From: Acanthopleura granulata
Taxonomy: Eukaryota; Mollusca; Polyplacophora; Chitonida; Chitonidae
Length of the DNA stretch: 64,000 nucleotides
Reading direction: 5' to 3'
NCBI GenBank assembly: GCA_016165875.1
Contig: JABBOT010000001.1
Span: forward strand, 39,794,252 to 39,858,251
Positions 24,779 through 37,650 of the stretch are shown here, piece by piece. A program made the position numbers and the translations under genes. The notes below the pieces were generated by a model. That model saw only the letters and a list, made by a program, of their open reading frames with translations. It was not told where the DNA came from and did not search any database. Position 1 is the stretch's first letter; each line of letters starts with the position of its first letter.

Positions 24779-26261
24779 AAACTGCTTATCGCGAAACGCT
24801 GTTTACTATAACAACCAGCCAGTTATTAGGTTCTTCAAGGCTCTGGTTAGCAAAGGACAAACTGGCATTAAATAAAGGTATCGAGAAAGGGCCAGACATG
24901 TATTTGTTCGTCTTAATTCAGTCCAAAAGTACGACCAGCACAAGTCATTTGAAGACGTTTTGTCAAGTATTTAACAGTTATTCACGATCACCTGTTATGC
25001 ACTAAAACGTACATTGTTATGATTATTTACATACCTCACTGCACATTATTTCGATTCTGCCGTTCTTCCGAATGGAGTTTTCTTGGGCAGACGTCGTCAT
25101 ACAGTCGAACTGAGCCGTATATAAAATACATATGGTCGTTTATTACATCGAACAGAACCAGGAGGAAACAATATTCACTCTGACAAATCTGACAAAGCCT
25201 TTACATTAAATATACGTTTAGTGTTTTTGTGCATGATCTGTCTCTCACGAGCTGTAAACCGAGTCTTAAAACTGATATAAAAGTATGTGAAAGTCTTTTT
25301 TTCACCTTAATACATTAATTTGAGATTTGGGAAGCATTTGTCTTAGGTTTCCTCCTAAATTCTGATATTAAATACGACATTGTCGTCGAAGAATTTAATT
25401 GTTCTTGCATTACAGGCATTCAGTTCGATGTCTCTTAAATTTCCCCACTGTGGTTGCAAAAGTCACTGCAAATTTTGCATTCTTCCATGCATTTTTGACG
25501 TCTTTGACTTAAATAGTACTACACATATCTATAGATTGGTAATTTCCGTTCTGGAGATAGTTCCTGAAGCTCTTGAAGTAAATTGTTATCTTTTACATCG
25601 TTTTTATCCTATATATACGCCAATTTTTAGCCCTTTTTTCCTGTTTGGCGAAGCATAACTATGTATACCCGTTAACATATGATGGTGAAAGGTTCCCGGC
25701 AGCAGTTGACATTTATGTTTTTTGTCATCAATTCCTTCGGTGCTCTAGCAGTGCGTTTGATTACAATGTAATGATGAACAATTAATTCCCGCTCTCGAAA
25801 CGTTTCCATGCATGCGGAGGTTTGAATGCTTAATACCCTTCTTATATCGGATTTTTGAAGCTCTACCATCCAAACTATATACCAGAGAGAGGAATACACA
25901 CATATATATATATATACGCCTTTAGACTCATAAAATCTGGAACATCGCAAAATGATCCAATTCTGTGAAAGTAGTACTGAGAGAAGACAAATCCTAATAG
26001 GATACACTTGGCACTTCTCGTATACATATGTAGGATCACCGCGCATTCTATGGGCCATATCTGGTGAACGGCAATAAAACCTCAGAGGCGACGCCTTTAC
26101 CCAAGGTTCCTGGTCCTCGACTTAGTTGATTTAGTTGTTTGCATGGTGTTAGTGGCGCGCTCAATACTTTCCATGTCACGTTTATGGATGAAGGTATAAT
26201 CGAAGCGCCCGGAGTAAACCATCGACCGTGGCTAGGTTGGCCTGTACCAGAAAAAACTCTT
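24779..26261. other. 3' flank of the orphan gene, no second gene seen
   Basis: AT-rich DNA with short motif-free ORFs on both strands and a (AT)n microsatellite at 25903-25917. An overlapping +1 ORF at 24610-25005 has no features beyond its overlap with the orphan gene and is probably chance. Confidence 0.4.
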
Positions 26262-26850
26262 CGCTTTGAAAGAAAAGACAACAAAAGGTATAACCAAAGT
26301 TATTCCACGAGACGGGTATATACAGACCTAAACGAGCGTAGGCATTTTTTTTATGACGTGCTTGGTAATTCTATAAATCACTTTTTAACCTGAAATTCTT
26401 ACGCGGTTAAGGGATGTGCCATTTCAGAGAAACCGGGAACACGATGTCGCGTCATCCGCACCTCACGCTCGTCAATATTAGAGGCGAGACACTCTTCTGT
26501 GTCAGAAATAGGTCCCCTTTAGTATTACAAGGCCACGCATTGTGGCCTCCTGGTTGAGGCCTTGGGTAATAACCCTATATGTACGCATTCCACTTTCTCG
26601 TTGAAAATGGCTTCAAAGTACATCAGATTTTCACCTAATCTGAGGGAAAACGGTTCATTTAACCTGGGATTAAGATAAGTTTGCGTCTGTCTTAATCCCA
26701 GATTTAAGACTACTTCTACATTGCAAAATGGTGAACAGAAACGGGTGACGTCACAGCGGAAACAGATTCTCGGTTGGTAGAAATATCTCGCCCTTGGTTA
26801 AAAACTGAGAGAATGGCGACCCGATCGATTTTCCCTAACAACGGTCAACG
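26262..26850 (+). repeat. unclassified dispersed repeat, left copy
   Basis: Aligns collinearly, at roughly 70-75% identity by eye, with 33590-34125 on the other side of the BEL/Pao element. Shared blocks include ATAACCAAAGTTAT, GAGAAACCGG-AACACGATGT, GTGGCCTCCT, CTTTCTCGTTGAAAATGGCT and AGCGGAAACAGAT. It contains an extra hairpin insert absent from the right copy. Confidence 0.7.
26664..26701. repeat. 12-bp-stem inverted repeat (hairpin)
   Basis: CTGGGATTAAGA and TCTTAATCCCAG are exact reverse complements separated by 14 bases. The right-hand copy of the surrounding repeat has no counterpart, so it looks like a small insertion. Confidence 0.75.
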
Positions 26851-27057
26851 CCTATTTCAGTGAACCCTTACAGCCTGTGCCACAGTGGACAAACCTCACA
26901 GAAACGGTAACCTGCGTAAAGGACCCTTGTGTATAACACATATATATAGCACACATGAAACATTAATTTTCTTGATTTGCATAAGCCAATAAGAGCATTT
27001 ATACATGCTATGCCTCGGTGAACTGTGTCCAGGAAAATCAAGAAAACATATCCCAGT

Positions 27058-28741
27058 ATGGATACCGATAATACAGACAACAGTGTTACATCACCTTCCC
27101 AGGAAACATCAGCAAACACCATTATATGGCCAGACAAAACCATGAATAACTCTACATGCCATGAGTTGTCAGTTAAGCTAACAGATGCTTGGGAAACAGT
27201 TGAAGAACATTTAGATCAATGTGAAAACTGTCCAAATGAGTTAATAGCACTACGTTAAGCTGAGAGAACATTATCTCAATCTTATGACTCTTATCGGTCA
27301 ACCTCAGCTCAATATATCGCTCTACTCCACGCGGTAGACACTCAAGAAAGTACTGACCAGATAGAATTTCTCGTTTCTGTAAATATCGCGAACTCCGAAG
27401 TAGTAAACAAAGCCGTGTCAGATGTCAACGAGCGTATTGAGCGCGTATTGGAAACATTGTCGAACAGATCAAGAGGCTCACGCTCTCACCATAGTAGGTC
27501 GTCAGCGGTGTCTTTAATTGCCAAGATGCATGCCAGGGCCGAGGCAGCAAAGGCTAGGACAACCTTTAGTTTACAAGAAGCTGACTAAACGCCAAGCGCA
27601 GATTAACGAACAGCAACAAATCGCCGCAGCCCGGTCTGCACGCGAAAAGGCCAATTTGGAAGCTGATTTGGAAGTTTTACAACAGCGAAAAGATGTGGCG
27701 GCAGCGGAAACGGAACTCAGAGCAGTACAAGAAAGTGAAGTCAACATACCGTCACATCACGAGCCAATAAACTTCTTGCTACCATCTGAAGACCCAGTAC
27801 AGCGAACACTGCGTTATGTTGAGAAACACTCGATCGAAAATTCACATGAATGTTCCTTCGTCGGTACGAATACTCGCAATGCAGTCTGGTGATCCAGTTA
27901 TATCGCAAACACCGATTGCGCAACATGATGTTTCAAATTGTTATACAGATACCTCTCCTAGAGCCGGGAAAATCCTGGAGAGTACGAATGTCGACTCTCA
28001 CAACGTCACACGTTCTGACCTCGACCGGAGAACCCCAAGTTATGTACCCGGTTTCGTGAGGCACAATAGTCGACACAGTCAGGCTAACGAGAACACAATG
28101 GCTAATGACTTTACAACGGTCTTACTCAGACGGGACCTACTTCTGACAAGACTCTATCAGTTTAATGATAAGCCAGAATCTTACGCGATGTGGAAGTTGA
28201 GTTTTCAGAACGTTATGCAGGAATTACAAGTCAACGCCCGTGAAGAGCTAGACCTGTTAATTAAATGGCTCGGACCGGAATCCACGAAACACGCCCTTAG
28301 TCTCCGAGCTCCGAGATCCAGCAATGGGACGAAAAAGGGTCTGGGAACGTTTAGACGAACGCTACGGCTGTCCAGAGATGGTTGAAGCGGCCTTGAGGTC
28401 AAAGCTTTCACATTTTCCAAAGCTGACGAACAGGGATGCTCCGAAATTGTACGAACTGTGCGATGTCCTTTCAGAGATTTCATCCATCAAGGAAGACCCT
28501 ATGTACAAAGCATCGCTGTCTTACTTCGACAGCTCGACTGGAATAATTCCAATCGTGAGCAAGCTTCCGTGTGGTATGCAGGAAAAGTGGACAACACATG
28601 CTTCGAACTTCAAAAAACAAAATGGAGTTACATTCCCACCATTCAGTTGTTTTGTGGACTTTATCAAGGAGCTCGCAAAAACGAAGAACGAAGTTTTCGT
28701 TACGAGCAATCATCCCTCACCTCCGTTAAAAATAGACAATC
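27058..28741 (+). pseudogene. BEL/Pao gag remnant
   Basis: The reading starts at an ATG at 27058 and shows an early acidic/coiled region, a glutamine-alanine-rich coiled coil around 27590-27740 (EQQQIAAARSAREKAN), and a DUF1759-like gag body around 28120-28700. It is broken by an in-frame stop at 27256 and by frame changes near 27590, 27850, 28330 and 28745, so no functional Gag can be made. Confidence 0.75.
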
Positions 28742-31700
28742 AGTTCAACCACATGAGAAAAGTGTACTGACGAGAAAAACAGAAATCGTGAAATTGGAAG
28801 ATCACGGTAAGATCCTAAATCCAAGTGTTCATTGCCCCATTCACAAGCCCAAGCACCCACTTAACAAGTGTAGGACGTTCAAGCAGAAGCCCATAGAAGA
28901 ACGCAACAAACTCATAAAGGATTTTGGCATCTGTTTTAGATGCTGTGCAACAACCGAACACATGTCTCGTGAATGCAAGGCCGTCATCGAATGTTCCGAG
29001 TGTGGAAGCTCAAAACACCCTTCTGCATTACACAGAAATCCAGAGTTTTCTGGGAAATCCGCAACAGTTCCTTCTTCCAGAGATAATGGCGGGGAGAAAG
29101 TCTGTCTAGCAGGCTCAAATTCACCCTCACCCTCCTTAACAAATGTTACCTCTCAATGCACGGAGATTTGTGGAGGAGACTTTAAAGGAAAATCATGTGG
29201 GAAAACCATACAAGTCAAAGTATATCCACAGGGAAACCCACCGATTGCACAAATCATCTACGCTATTCTGGACGACCAAAGCAATGCGTCGTTAGCCCGC
29301 TCTGATTTCTTCAACCTTTTTACGTCGACTCCGAGCACAATCCCATACATATTATCTTCATGTTCTGGACTTGTGCAAATGACCGGCAGGAAGGCCACGA
29401 ACTTTATGGTAGAAGAGCTTGATGGTAGCACCGTTGTTCAGATTCCGACACTGGTCGAGTGCAATCAGATTCCAAACATGAGACAAGAAATCCCCACACC
29501 GGAAGTTGCGCCCCACCACCCACATCTGTACAGTATTGCTCGACATATCCCGGCCATAAATGACAACGCAGAAATCCTCCTCCTTATCGGGAGAGATGTT
29601 GTCGAAGCTCACCATGTTCTTGACCAACGCATCGGACCAAGAGGAACCCCGTATGCCCAAAAATTACCCTTGGGATGGGTAATAATAGGGGAGGCATGTT
29701 CAGGGAAGGTACACCCACCGGATGTGGTGAATGTAAATAAAACCCACCTCCTGGAAAATGGACGTCGCTCAGCGTTCCTCCCATGTCCAAACAGATTTGA
29801 CTTGAAGCAAACGCCTACAGACTACAGACTTTCTGGGGGCCCGATGATTCTTTCTGAAGATGAATACATTGACTCATCGCTCTTTGAAATCACAAAAAAA
29901 GATAACAAAACAGGAATGTCTATGGAAGACAAGCTTTTCATAGAAATAATGGACAAGGGAGTCTACAGAGAGAAAGGAGGGAATTGTACTGCTTCGCTTC
30001 CTTTAAAAGATCCTAGAGCTCGGTTACCAAACAACTGCCAACAGGTTGTAAAACGAGCAAAGAATCTCCACAACAGCCTGCGAAAGGATCCCTTAAAGCG
30101 CGAACACTTCGTCAATTTTATGCAAGGCATACTTGACCAAAACCATGCAGAACTAGCGCCGCCGTTGAAAAACCAAGAAGAATGTTGGTATCTTCCGCTT
30201 TTCGGGGTGCATCACCCTAAGAAACCAGGCCAGATACGTGGTGTATTCGATTCTTCTGCCCGGTACGAAGGATTGTCTTTGAATAATGTTTTGCTGTGCG
30301 GACCAGACCTTACCAACAGCCTTTTAGGCTTACTTCTTCGCTTTCGACTGGAACCTATTGCAATTACAGGGGATATCCGACAGATGTTTCATTGTTTTCT
30401 GGTGAGGCCGGACCACAGAAACTTCTTAAGGTTTTTCTGGTACGAAGAGAACAACCCCGACAAAAACCTCGTCGAATACAGAATGAGAGTGCAATCATTC
30501 GGCAACTGTGCCTCACCCGCAGTGGCAACTTGCGGTATTCGTAGAGCTGCAGAAGAAGCAGAACACGTTTATGGATCTGACGTCAAGGAATTCATTAATA
30601 AGGACTTTTACGTGGACGATGCGCTCAAGTCACTTCCTTCGCCCAATGATGCAATCGATCCGATGAAACGGACTCAAGAGACTCTCATGCATGCTGGCAA
30701 TCTACGTCTCCATAAAATTGCTTCCAACAGTGTATAGTTAATGGAGGCCTTTCCGACAGAGGACCGAGCCAAAGACTTGAAAGATCTGGATCTTGGATTA
30801 GATACTTTACCCCTTCAGAGAAGCTTATGGCTTTATTGGGATCTTAAGTCCGACTCATTCAGATTCCAGGTAAGTCCTGAGGACAAACCATACACCAAGA
30901 GAGGGATTTTGTCTACGATAAACAGCCTCTATGACCCCTTAGGTTTGGTATCACAAGTCCTTATTCGTGGAAGAATCCTCGTCAGAGAACTCATGGCGCA
31001 GAAGATGACTTGGGACGAACCATTCTGCCCGGAGTTACAGAGGGAATGGGACAACTGAAAATTATCTGTCTTACTTCTTAATAATTTCCAGATACCAAGG
31101 TCATATGTTGGACTCTCTTTGAAGCACATGGATAACGTCGAACTCCATATTTTCTAAGATGCGTCTGAAAAGGCGATTGCGGCAGTGGCTTATCTCAGAG
31201 TTATCGACAACTATGGTAACACCCGCACTGGCTTTGTCTTAGGAAAGACAAAAGTCGCCCCTAAGCATGGGCACACGGTTCCCAGACTAGAATTGTGCGC
31301 CGCGGTTTTAGTGGTGGAAATTACAGAGACAATCTGTGATCATCTCAACCTGCCATTGTCAATAGCCCATTTCTACACCGATAGCCGTATTGTTCTGGGC
31401 TACATCTGTAATCAAACCCGTCGCTTTTACGTTTACGTGAGCAACCGGATTGCACGCATCCGAAAGTCAACTGACCCAAGTCAGTGGAAGTATGTTTCTA
31501 CACAACGTAACCCTGCAGACCAAGAAACTCGATCTATCCCGTCGTCAGATCTTGAAACAAGTATCTGGTTAACTGACCCTTTCCAGCTGGATGAAGAGGA
31601 CAGGGCAGAGTCTTACTCTCTGCAAGATCCCGACAACGATAAAGAACTACGGCCCCAAGTTGTGACACTCTACACAAACGTTCAGACAAAGTTGGGACCT

Positions 31701-33095
31701 CACCGATTCGAACGATTTTCTTCGTGGAAAAGACTCGTGAAGGCAATCGTAAACCTGAGGAAACTTGCTATCTCTCGACATAAGGACACAAAACAGTTGG
31801 TAGATGTTGATTTATATGTCAGTGCAGAGAAATTCATCATCAGACAGGTCCAGGAAGAGGTCTACGCTTCAGAAATTAAAGCACTCAAGGACGGCAAACC
31901 CAGGCGTTGGTGGCAGGCTTAACCACTCTAAATTGGCAACAGGAGAAAAGAATCCCTACATCATTCCCCCTCGGCATCACATTGCAACGTTACTCGTGAG
32001 GCACTGTCACCAGAGTGTACAGCGGGGACGTCACTTAACAGAGGGCGCTGTGAGGTCAGGTGGATTGTGGATTATCGGAGGTAAACGGCTTATAGGTACA
32101 ATCCTTCGTCGGTGCGTCATCTGTCGAAAACTTCGGGAGAAGGTTGCATGTCAGCAGATGACCGACCTACCTTCAGATCGACTTACAGCAGGTCCACCAT
32201 TCACCTTCGTAGGAGTTGACACATTCGGACCATGGCCTGTTGTTTCAAGACTCACAAGATGCGGCCAAGCAAGTAGTAAAAGATGGGCTATCCTGTCTCG
32301 TTTCACGTGCCATACATATATTGAAGATATGACCTCGTCATCCTTTACCAACAGCCTTCGACGTGTCATTGCCGTTAGAGGAAAGGTGAAAGAGTTCCGA
32401 TCGGACAGAGGGACAAATTTTATTGGAAGTCTGGACAGTCTTGAAATCGATTCTACTAAAATCGAGAATCGGGAAATCAAGCGCTTTTTGTACGACAAGG
32501 GCACGAAGTGGACATTCAATCCTCCACATTCCTCACACATGGGTGGGGTGTGGGAGCGCATGATCGGGGTAACGAGGCGTATCCTAGACTCCATGTTATT
32601 ACAAGCTAACACCAAGAGCCTCACACACGAAGTATTGTCTACCTTTTTGGCTGAAGTCTCGGCAATCGTGAATGCTCGACCTCTATTGCCGGTTTCGACT
32701 GACCCACTATTTTGTCTCCAGCGATACTCCTCACACAAAAGATGAATCAGGAAGTTGAGCTTGCAGAACATTTGGACATAAAAGACACCTACCGTGCCCA
32801 GTGGAAACACGTGCAGGACTTGACAGAGACCTTCTGGAAATCTTGGAGGGAGGAATACTTTCAAGCTCTACAACCACGGCACAAATGGCAGACTTCTCAC
32901 CCTAATGTGAAAGTTGGAGATATTGTGCTCATGACAGATAAGGACACGCGCAGAAATGACTGGCCTGTTGGAATAGTTACCAAAGTCTTTCAGAGCGCGG
33001 ATGGCAAAGTTAGGAAAGTGGAGATTCGTGTGACGAGAAATGGATCCATTACCACGTATCCTAGACCCATTTCTGAGGTTGTGCCGCTTCTCTAA
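28742..33095 (+). pseudogene. BEL/Pao pol remnant (protease, RT, RNase H, integrase)
   Basis: Cys/His clusters (CPIHKPKHPLNKC; CFRCCATTEHMSREC) come first, then a protease-like AILDDQSN, the reverse transcriptase (GVFDSSARYEG, GDIRQMFHCF, catalytic YVDD near 30616), an RNase H region around 31150-31500 (PRLELCAAV, FYTDSRIV), an integrase (RHCHQSVQRG zinc region, VDTFGPW, FRSDRGTNF, GVWERMIG) and a C-terminal domain with VKVGDIVLMTD. Same-frame stops occur at 30735, 31056 and 31158; the frame shifts near 31890 and again near 32720. Although one ORF is 759 codons long, its first ~95 codons (28458-28741) are out of the gag frame and not genuine. Confidence 0.9.
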
Positions 33096-33529
33096 GAGTG
33101 ATGATATTGATTTATGACCATATTTCTTCCAGTCAGCTACTCTAGATCAGTGATCCATTGGATGACCCATGTTTGTCTTTAAATAATATCATAATCTGAT
33201 ATTAGGCGGGGAGTGTCACGCCTATCTTGTACTGTGCAGATGTAGAACTCTCCTGTGCCACAGTTAGTTTTGGTGACATTACATATCAGAAAATCGTCGA
33301 GGCGTATTTCTCGTTCCTCTTATCTAAATGGCGCTCAAAGTTGACAACAACCAAACAACCACAGTTTATTTACCTCAGCATGGTTTGGCAATAAAGGCGA
33401 CTTGTTGCAGAACTTTGCGTGGTTATCTAATCTGTTAAAGCCCCCCGGGGTGAGGCAGCACAAATGGGTTTTTTTTTTATCGATACATACATACATTTGG
33501 TCTAGTATTATCTTTTCTTTTAAGCTTTT

Positions 33530-33598
33530 AAAGCTGGATTCGAACACGCGACGTCATCGACATTAGTCAAGGGTCCAAAAGTCGCAGAGTGGCAACAA
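33530..33598 (-). repeat. tRNA-like SINE head relic
   Basis: The - strand reads GCGTGTTCGAATCCAGC, a good pol III B box. No complete tRNA fold or SINE tail was identified. Confidence 0.4.
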
Positions 33599-34125
33599 AA
33601 ATATAACCAAAGTTATATCAGACGAGGGTAATACAGATCTAAACGGGAGTAGCCATATCTTTATAACGTGCTCGGTAACTCAATAAATCACCTTCTAATC
33701 TGGATTTCTTACGAGACCATGGGATAGGTCATTTTTAGAGAAACCGGAAACACGATGTAGCGTCATCCCTACCCTCCTCTCATCAGTATTCAAGGCGAGA
33801 CACTCCTTTGTGTGCGAAATACGGTCTCATTTGTTATTACAGTCCAATTCCAATATTGTGGCCTCCTAGTCGAGTACTTCGGGAATAACCCAAGACGTAT
33901 TCCACTTCCACTTTCTCGTTGAAAATGGCTTTAAAGTGTGTCAGAATTGTCTCGTAATCAGAGGAAAAACAGCTGATTTAACACTAAATCTATATGGTAA
34001 AAATGATGCACTAGGTACTGGTGACCTCATAGCGGAAACAGATGCCTTCTTGGGTGGTAGAAACGTCTCGCCCTTGATTGCTTAAAATTGACAACATGGT
34101 GGTCCCTTCAATTTTCCCAACGTGG
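33590..34125 (+). repeat. unclassified dispersed repeat, right copy
   Basis: Partner of 26262-26850 in the same orientation, collinear over more than 500 bp. Divergence looks higher than the decay of the BEL/Pao pol between them, so they are probably not its LTRs. Confidence 0.7.
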
Positions 34126-34911
34126 GCGTTTTGCTGTCCTTGAAATATGATATTTCAGTTAAGCTACATCACGAAAAAGTGACGTTTTGGAACTATGAAT
34201 AGGATTCTTTATCGATACATATATACATTTCGTCCCGTGTTGTCTTTTCCTTTAACCATGGCCTGAGCCAGTGGCATGGTTGAGCCAGTGGCATGGTTGA
34301 TCCAGCGGTTGTGAGACACAGCCTTTACCGAGACATCCTGCACAGTAAAACCATATTTTAGTATAGACAATGACTTTGACTCGGACAGTTTAGCTGTTTT
34401 ACGTAAAACATCGTCCAGGTTCCGTGAGGTTCTGAACTTATACAGCACCATACAGTCTACACGCGAAGCAAATTCCCATGAATATATATGGGACGCTTAT
34501 ATAGGCTAGCCGTAGCCCTATAATACATATCTTCGAGGAAAAAAAAAAAGCTTTTTTTTTTTGGCCTAAATAATCGACGTTATTCAGCTATACAGCACCA
34601 TTCTGTGACGTGATTTTCCATACAAGAAAAGTTTCCAAAATATTGGTTTACCGTTAGCGTACAATGGTCTATGCACGATTTAAAGTGCCCTCAGATCCCT
34701 GGAATCACTAACTACAATTAAGTTGGAGTATTGCAACTTTATATCAGTTTGCTGATTTCATTCAGCTTAATTCGCGACTACAGTTCAGATCAAGCACTGA
34801 TTAGTTTGCCTGTTTATCCGTCACACTCAGTTAATTAGCCTTATATACCACTTCCGAGAGGCATTATTTTTTTAACTGGTGGACGAAACTGGAGTATAGA
34901 CCACTTACTTT
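34126..34911. other. intergenic, nothing recognised
   Basis: It has a short local repeat (GAGCCAGTGGCATGGTTGA twice, near 34265-34305) and A/T homopolymers at 34540-34561 that could pair with each other. No gene is seen. Confidence 0.4.
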
Positions 34912-35013
34912 TGACATGTTACTGCATGGAGACATTTTCACTTAACTTTGTCATGTTACTGCATGGAGACATTTTCTCTTAACTTTGACATGTTACTGCA
35001 TGGAGACATTTTC
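34912..35013. repeat. 37-38-bp tandem triplication
   Basis: Three consecutive near-identical units carrying CATGTTACTGCATGGAGACA, then TTTTC(A/T/G)C and TTAACTTT. Confidence 0.9.
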
Positions 35014-35134
35014 GCCTACATACGTATCACAACGCTGACAGGGAAGCGTTGTTCAGTGACCTTCATGCAAGACAACACAAGACTTGCCTCCCACCAAGAT
35101 ACTGACATCCCGGGAACAACGAAAGTGCGAGAAT

Positions 35135-35232
35135 TTTTATTTATTTATTTATTTGATTGGTGTTTTACGCTGCACTCAAGAATATTTCACTTATACGACG
35201 ATGGCCAGCATTATGGTGGGAGAATTTTTAAA
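35135..35232 (-). mobile_element. SINE 3' fragment
   Basis: On the + strand it begins (ATTT)n GATTGGTGTTTTACGCTGC and runs ACTCAAGAATATTTCACT, CAGCATTATGGTGGGAG, the reverse complement of the common SINE tail. Confidence 0.85.
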
Positions 35233-36128
35233 ACTTCCCTCTCCTGGAATAGAAGGAGCAAGTCTAAACATTAATTATTACCGTCTCAATTTTTGCAAAA
35301 ATTTTCTTCTTATTTTGACACTTAAAACATTGCGGTTTATTTATTTATTTGATTCTTGTATAATGCCATCCTGATAACAACCTTGCACTTGCACAGCTGT
35401 GGTCAGTATTTGGTCAGGCAATAGTGGTCAGCAGACTCATACACCAACTAACTGGAAGACAGGTAGTCTGCCATGAAAGTCTGCACAGACGCCAACATAA
35501 GCACCATGGCCGGGTTTCACCAAACTGACTAAGTTCACTAAATAGCTTAGTAGTTAGTTAGTAATTATTTTTTGCATAAGTTTAATATGAAGTGTTTCCC
35601 CCCAAAACATAAGTCAAATATCACATATACTGCTTCAGCAAGAAAAATTGTGAAATCATTCTGTTATGCCTCTACTCTGGTTCTGGTATTTGACATCTTA
35701 CCATGATTTAGACTTAGCACAATCTGCTGGTACTGTTCAACAACACTGTAATGCAAGACTTCTTTGTTTTGATACATCTCACATTTTATTCACTCTACAC
35801 ATCACATTCTATCAGATCACACCATGTAATCGCTGCTTTAATAAATAAATTTGCAATCTTTAATGAAAAAAAATGTAATCTCTGATAAATAAGTTCTTTC
35901 AATACAAAATAATATTCAAATACACTGAAAGAAAAGGACAACATAAAGTGTATTAAAAAATAACTATTATACTTTTATCCCTCACTAGCACTGTTGGAAA
36001 CCTCGATCTACATGCCCTGTACCTGCAACATCAAATTATCACCCAGTCAGTAATGTCACAGAAAATCTAAGAAAGACGAAAGGTTTCTGATAAATTATCA
36101 AAACATATCAACAAGATGATGAATTCAT
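35233..36128. other. intergenic, 3' of CAMKMT
   Basis: A-rich on the + strand; no exon recognised on either strand. A second short (ATTT)n GATT piece at 35337-35355 is a minor SINE-tail relic. Confidence 0.4.
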
Positions 36129-36433
36129 GACCAAACACACAGCAATCAAAACACCTCTCATGAGTTATCATTACACAGCAACCAGACGATAAACTTCATG
36201 ATCAAAAACACAGCAATCAAAACATCTCTCATGAGTTATCATTACACAGCAACCAGACGATAAACTTAATGATCAAAAACACAGCAATACAAAACATCTC
36301 TCATGAGTTATCATTACACAGCAACCAGACGATAAACTTAAAGATCAAAAACACAGCAATCAAAACATCTCTCATGAGTTATCATTACAAAGCAACCAGA
36401 CGATAAACTTAATGATCAAAAACACAGCAATCA
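36129..36433. repeat. 71-bp minisatellite, 4.3 copies
   Basis: Units carry CACAGCAATCAAAACA(T/C)CTCTC, ATGAGTTATCATTACA and AGCAACCAGACGATAAACTT with few mismatches. The array lies about 2.8 kb beyond the CAMKMT stop and may be in its 3' UTR or flank. Confidence 0.9.
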
Positions 36434-37349
36434 GATCAAACATTTCTGATGAATCAACAAAACATCACTGGGGAAAACTGTTTTTATGAACGAACAAAGA
36501 CGAACCAGTCCTGGTAAATCGTCAAATGCAGAAAATCACACAAAAAAGTTCCTATGAATGATACAACACAGCACCCTTGAAATCCAGCTTTGATAAATCA
36601 TCAATGCATTAAAATCATGTGAAACAGTTTTGATGAATCATAAAAAAAATGTTTATAAAAGTATAGCTTATGCAGAGGCAGAAACCCCTAATGACTGACA
36701 TTTTATTACATCAACATGGCTTCTCAAGAGCGCCTGCTCACTTTTCATTCTTTTCTCCAGCTGGAAATCAAACAATATGCCCTGAAGTTTTCAATGGAAA
36801 GTACAGGGAATATGCAAGCAAATGTATGATTGAGTTGGAATAAATTTATTGATACCTATAATATCTCCGAGTGAGATTCTTCCATTTGTGTGACAGAATG
36901 CATGCATGGCAATCAGGATGTGAACCTGGGAGCATGGCTGACAAATGTCAGAGCTACATAATACACATACCATACCTCTATAAATATGAGAAGTCTGTGT
37001 TACATTATAACGTGTGAATCTGAGGCTTACAACACTAAACATATTGCTTTTCTCCATTTCAAAAGCACAACCTGAATGGACACAAATCAACATTAGGATA
37101 TCACTATGGCGACAAGGAATGCTGGGTACAATAACAATAAAGATCATCTAAATTTAATCTGGAATTGTTTCCATGGAAGATCAGTTTGAATGGGAGACAC
37201 ACAAATACAAAGACAAAAGAGACAGAACTTGGGTATTTTGCACAAGTAACTAAATGCAACTGATCACATCGCTAGAGATATATATTCTAAAAACAATGCA
37301 ACTACATTAACAATTCTCACAATTCTGAGATGAAAACTGCAAAAAGTGA

Positions 37350-37650
37350 CGCCACATGGTTAAGCCTGGAATAATGCATGCAGCCAATGTAGTCAAATGA
37401 CTGAGTCTGAACTAACATGTACAGCAAGAGTGGTCTTCTGACTTCACCTGAAATAATGTATACTGCCAGCACAGTCAAATGACTAAGTCTGAAAGAATAT
37501 GCACAGTAACAGTGATCTTCTGACTTGACCTGAAATAATGTATACAGCCAGTGAAGTCAAATGACTAACTGACTAAGCCCAAACTAATATACATAATACA
37601 TAAGCAAAAGTGATCTGGCTAAGCCTGAAATAATTCATACAGCCAATGTA
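37350..37650. repeat. degenerate ~85-bp repeat, about 3.5 copies
   Basis: CCTG(A/G)AATAAT(G/T)(C/T)AT, CAGCCA(A/G)TG and AGTCAAATGACT recur in order near 37365, 37450, 37530 and 37625. Confidence 0.6.

Larger units (their letters stand above)
27028..33214 (+). mobile_element. decayed BEL/Pao LTR retrotransposon (internal region)
   Basis: Gag, zinc knuckles, aspartic protease, reverse transcriptase with YVDD, RNase H, integrase and a C-terminal DUF5641-like domain occur in BEL/Pao order. A purine-rich tract ending GGCGGGGAG at 33213 is followed by TGTCACG, a plausible polypurine tract and start of the 3' LTR. No convincing 5' LTR was found: the only hint is the pair AACGCCTAT...CCTGTGCCACAG near 26849-26880 and ACGCCTAT...CCTGTGCCACAG near 33218-33263. 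The copy is inactive (stops and frameshifts). Confidence 0.9.
33477..34256 (+). repeat. 48-bp direct repeat pair around the right flanking repeat
   Basis: 33477-33525 and 34208-34256 share TTTATCGATACATA(C/T)ATACA and TTTTC(T/C)TTTAA in order at about 80% identity. Between them lies most of the right-hand dispersed repeat. Confidence 0.65.

Noticed and set aside
28458..28741. N-terminal ~95 codons of the 759-codon pol ORF
   Set aside because: This part is in a different frame from the gag body, which is recognisable in another frame over the same bases; the ORF is extended by chance.
26262..34125. Flanking ~550-bp direct repeats as LTRs of the BEL/Pao element
   Set aside because: Too diverged from each other relative to the pol decay, and a polypurine tract with a TG start lies well before the right copy. 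Kept only as a question in the findings.
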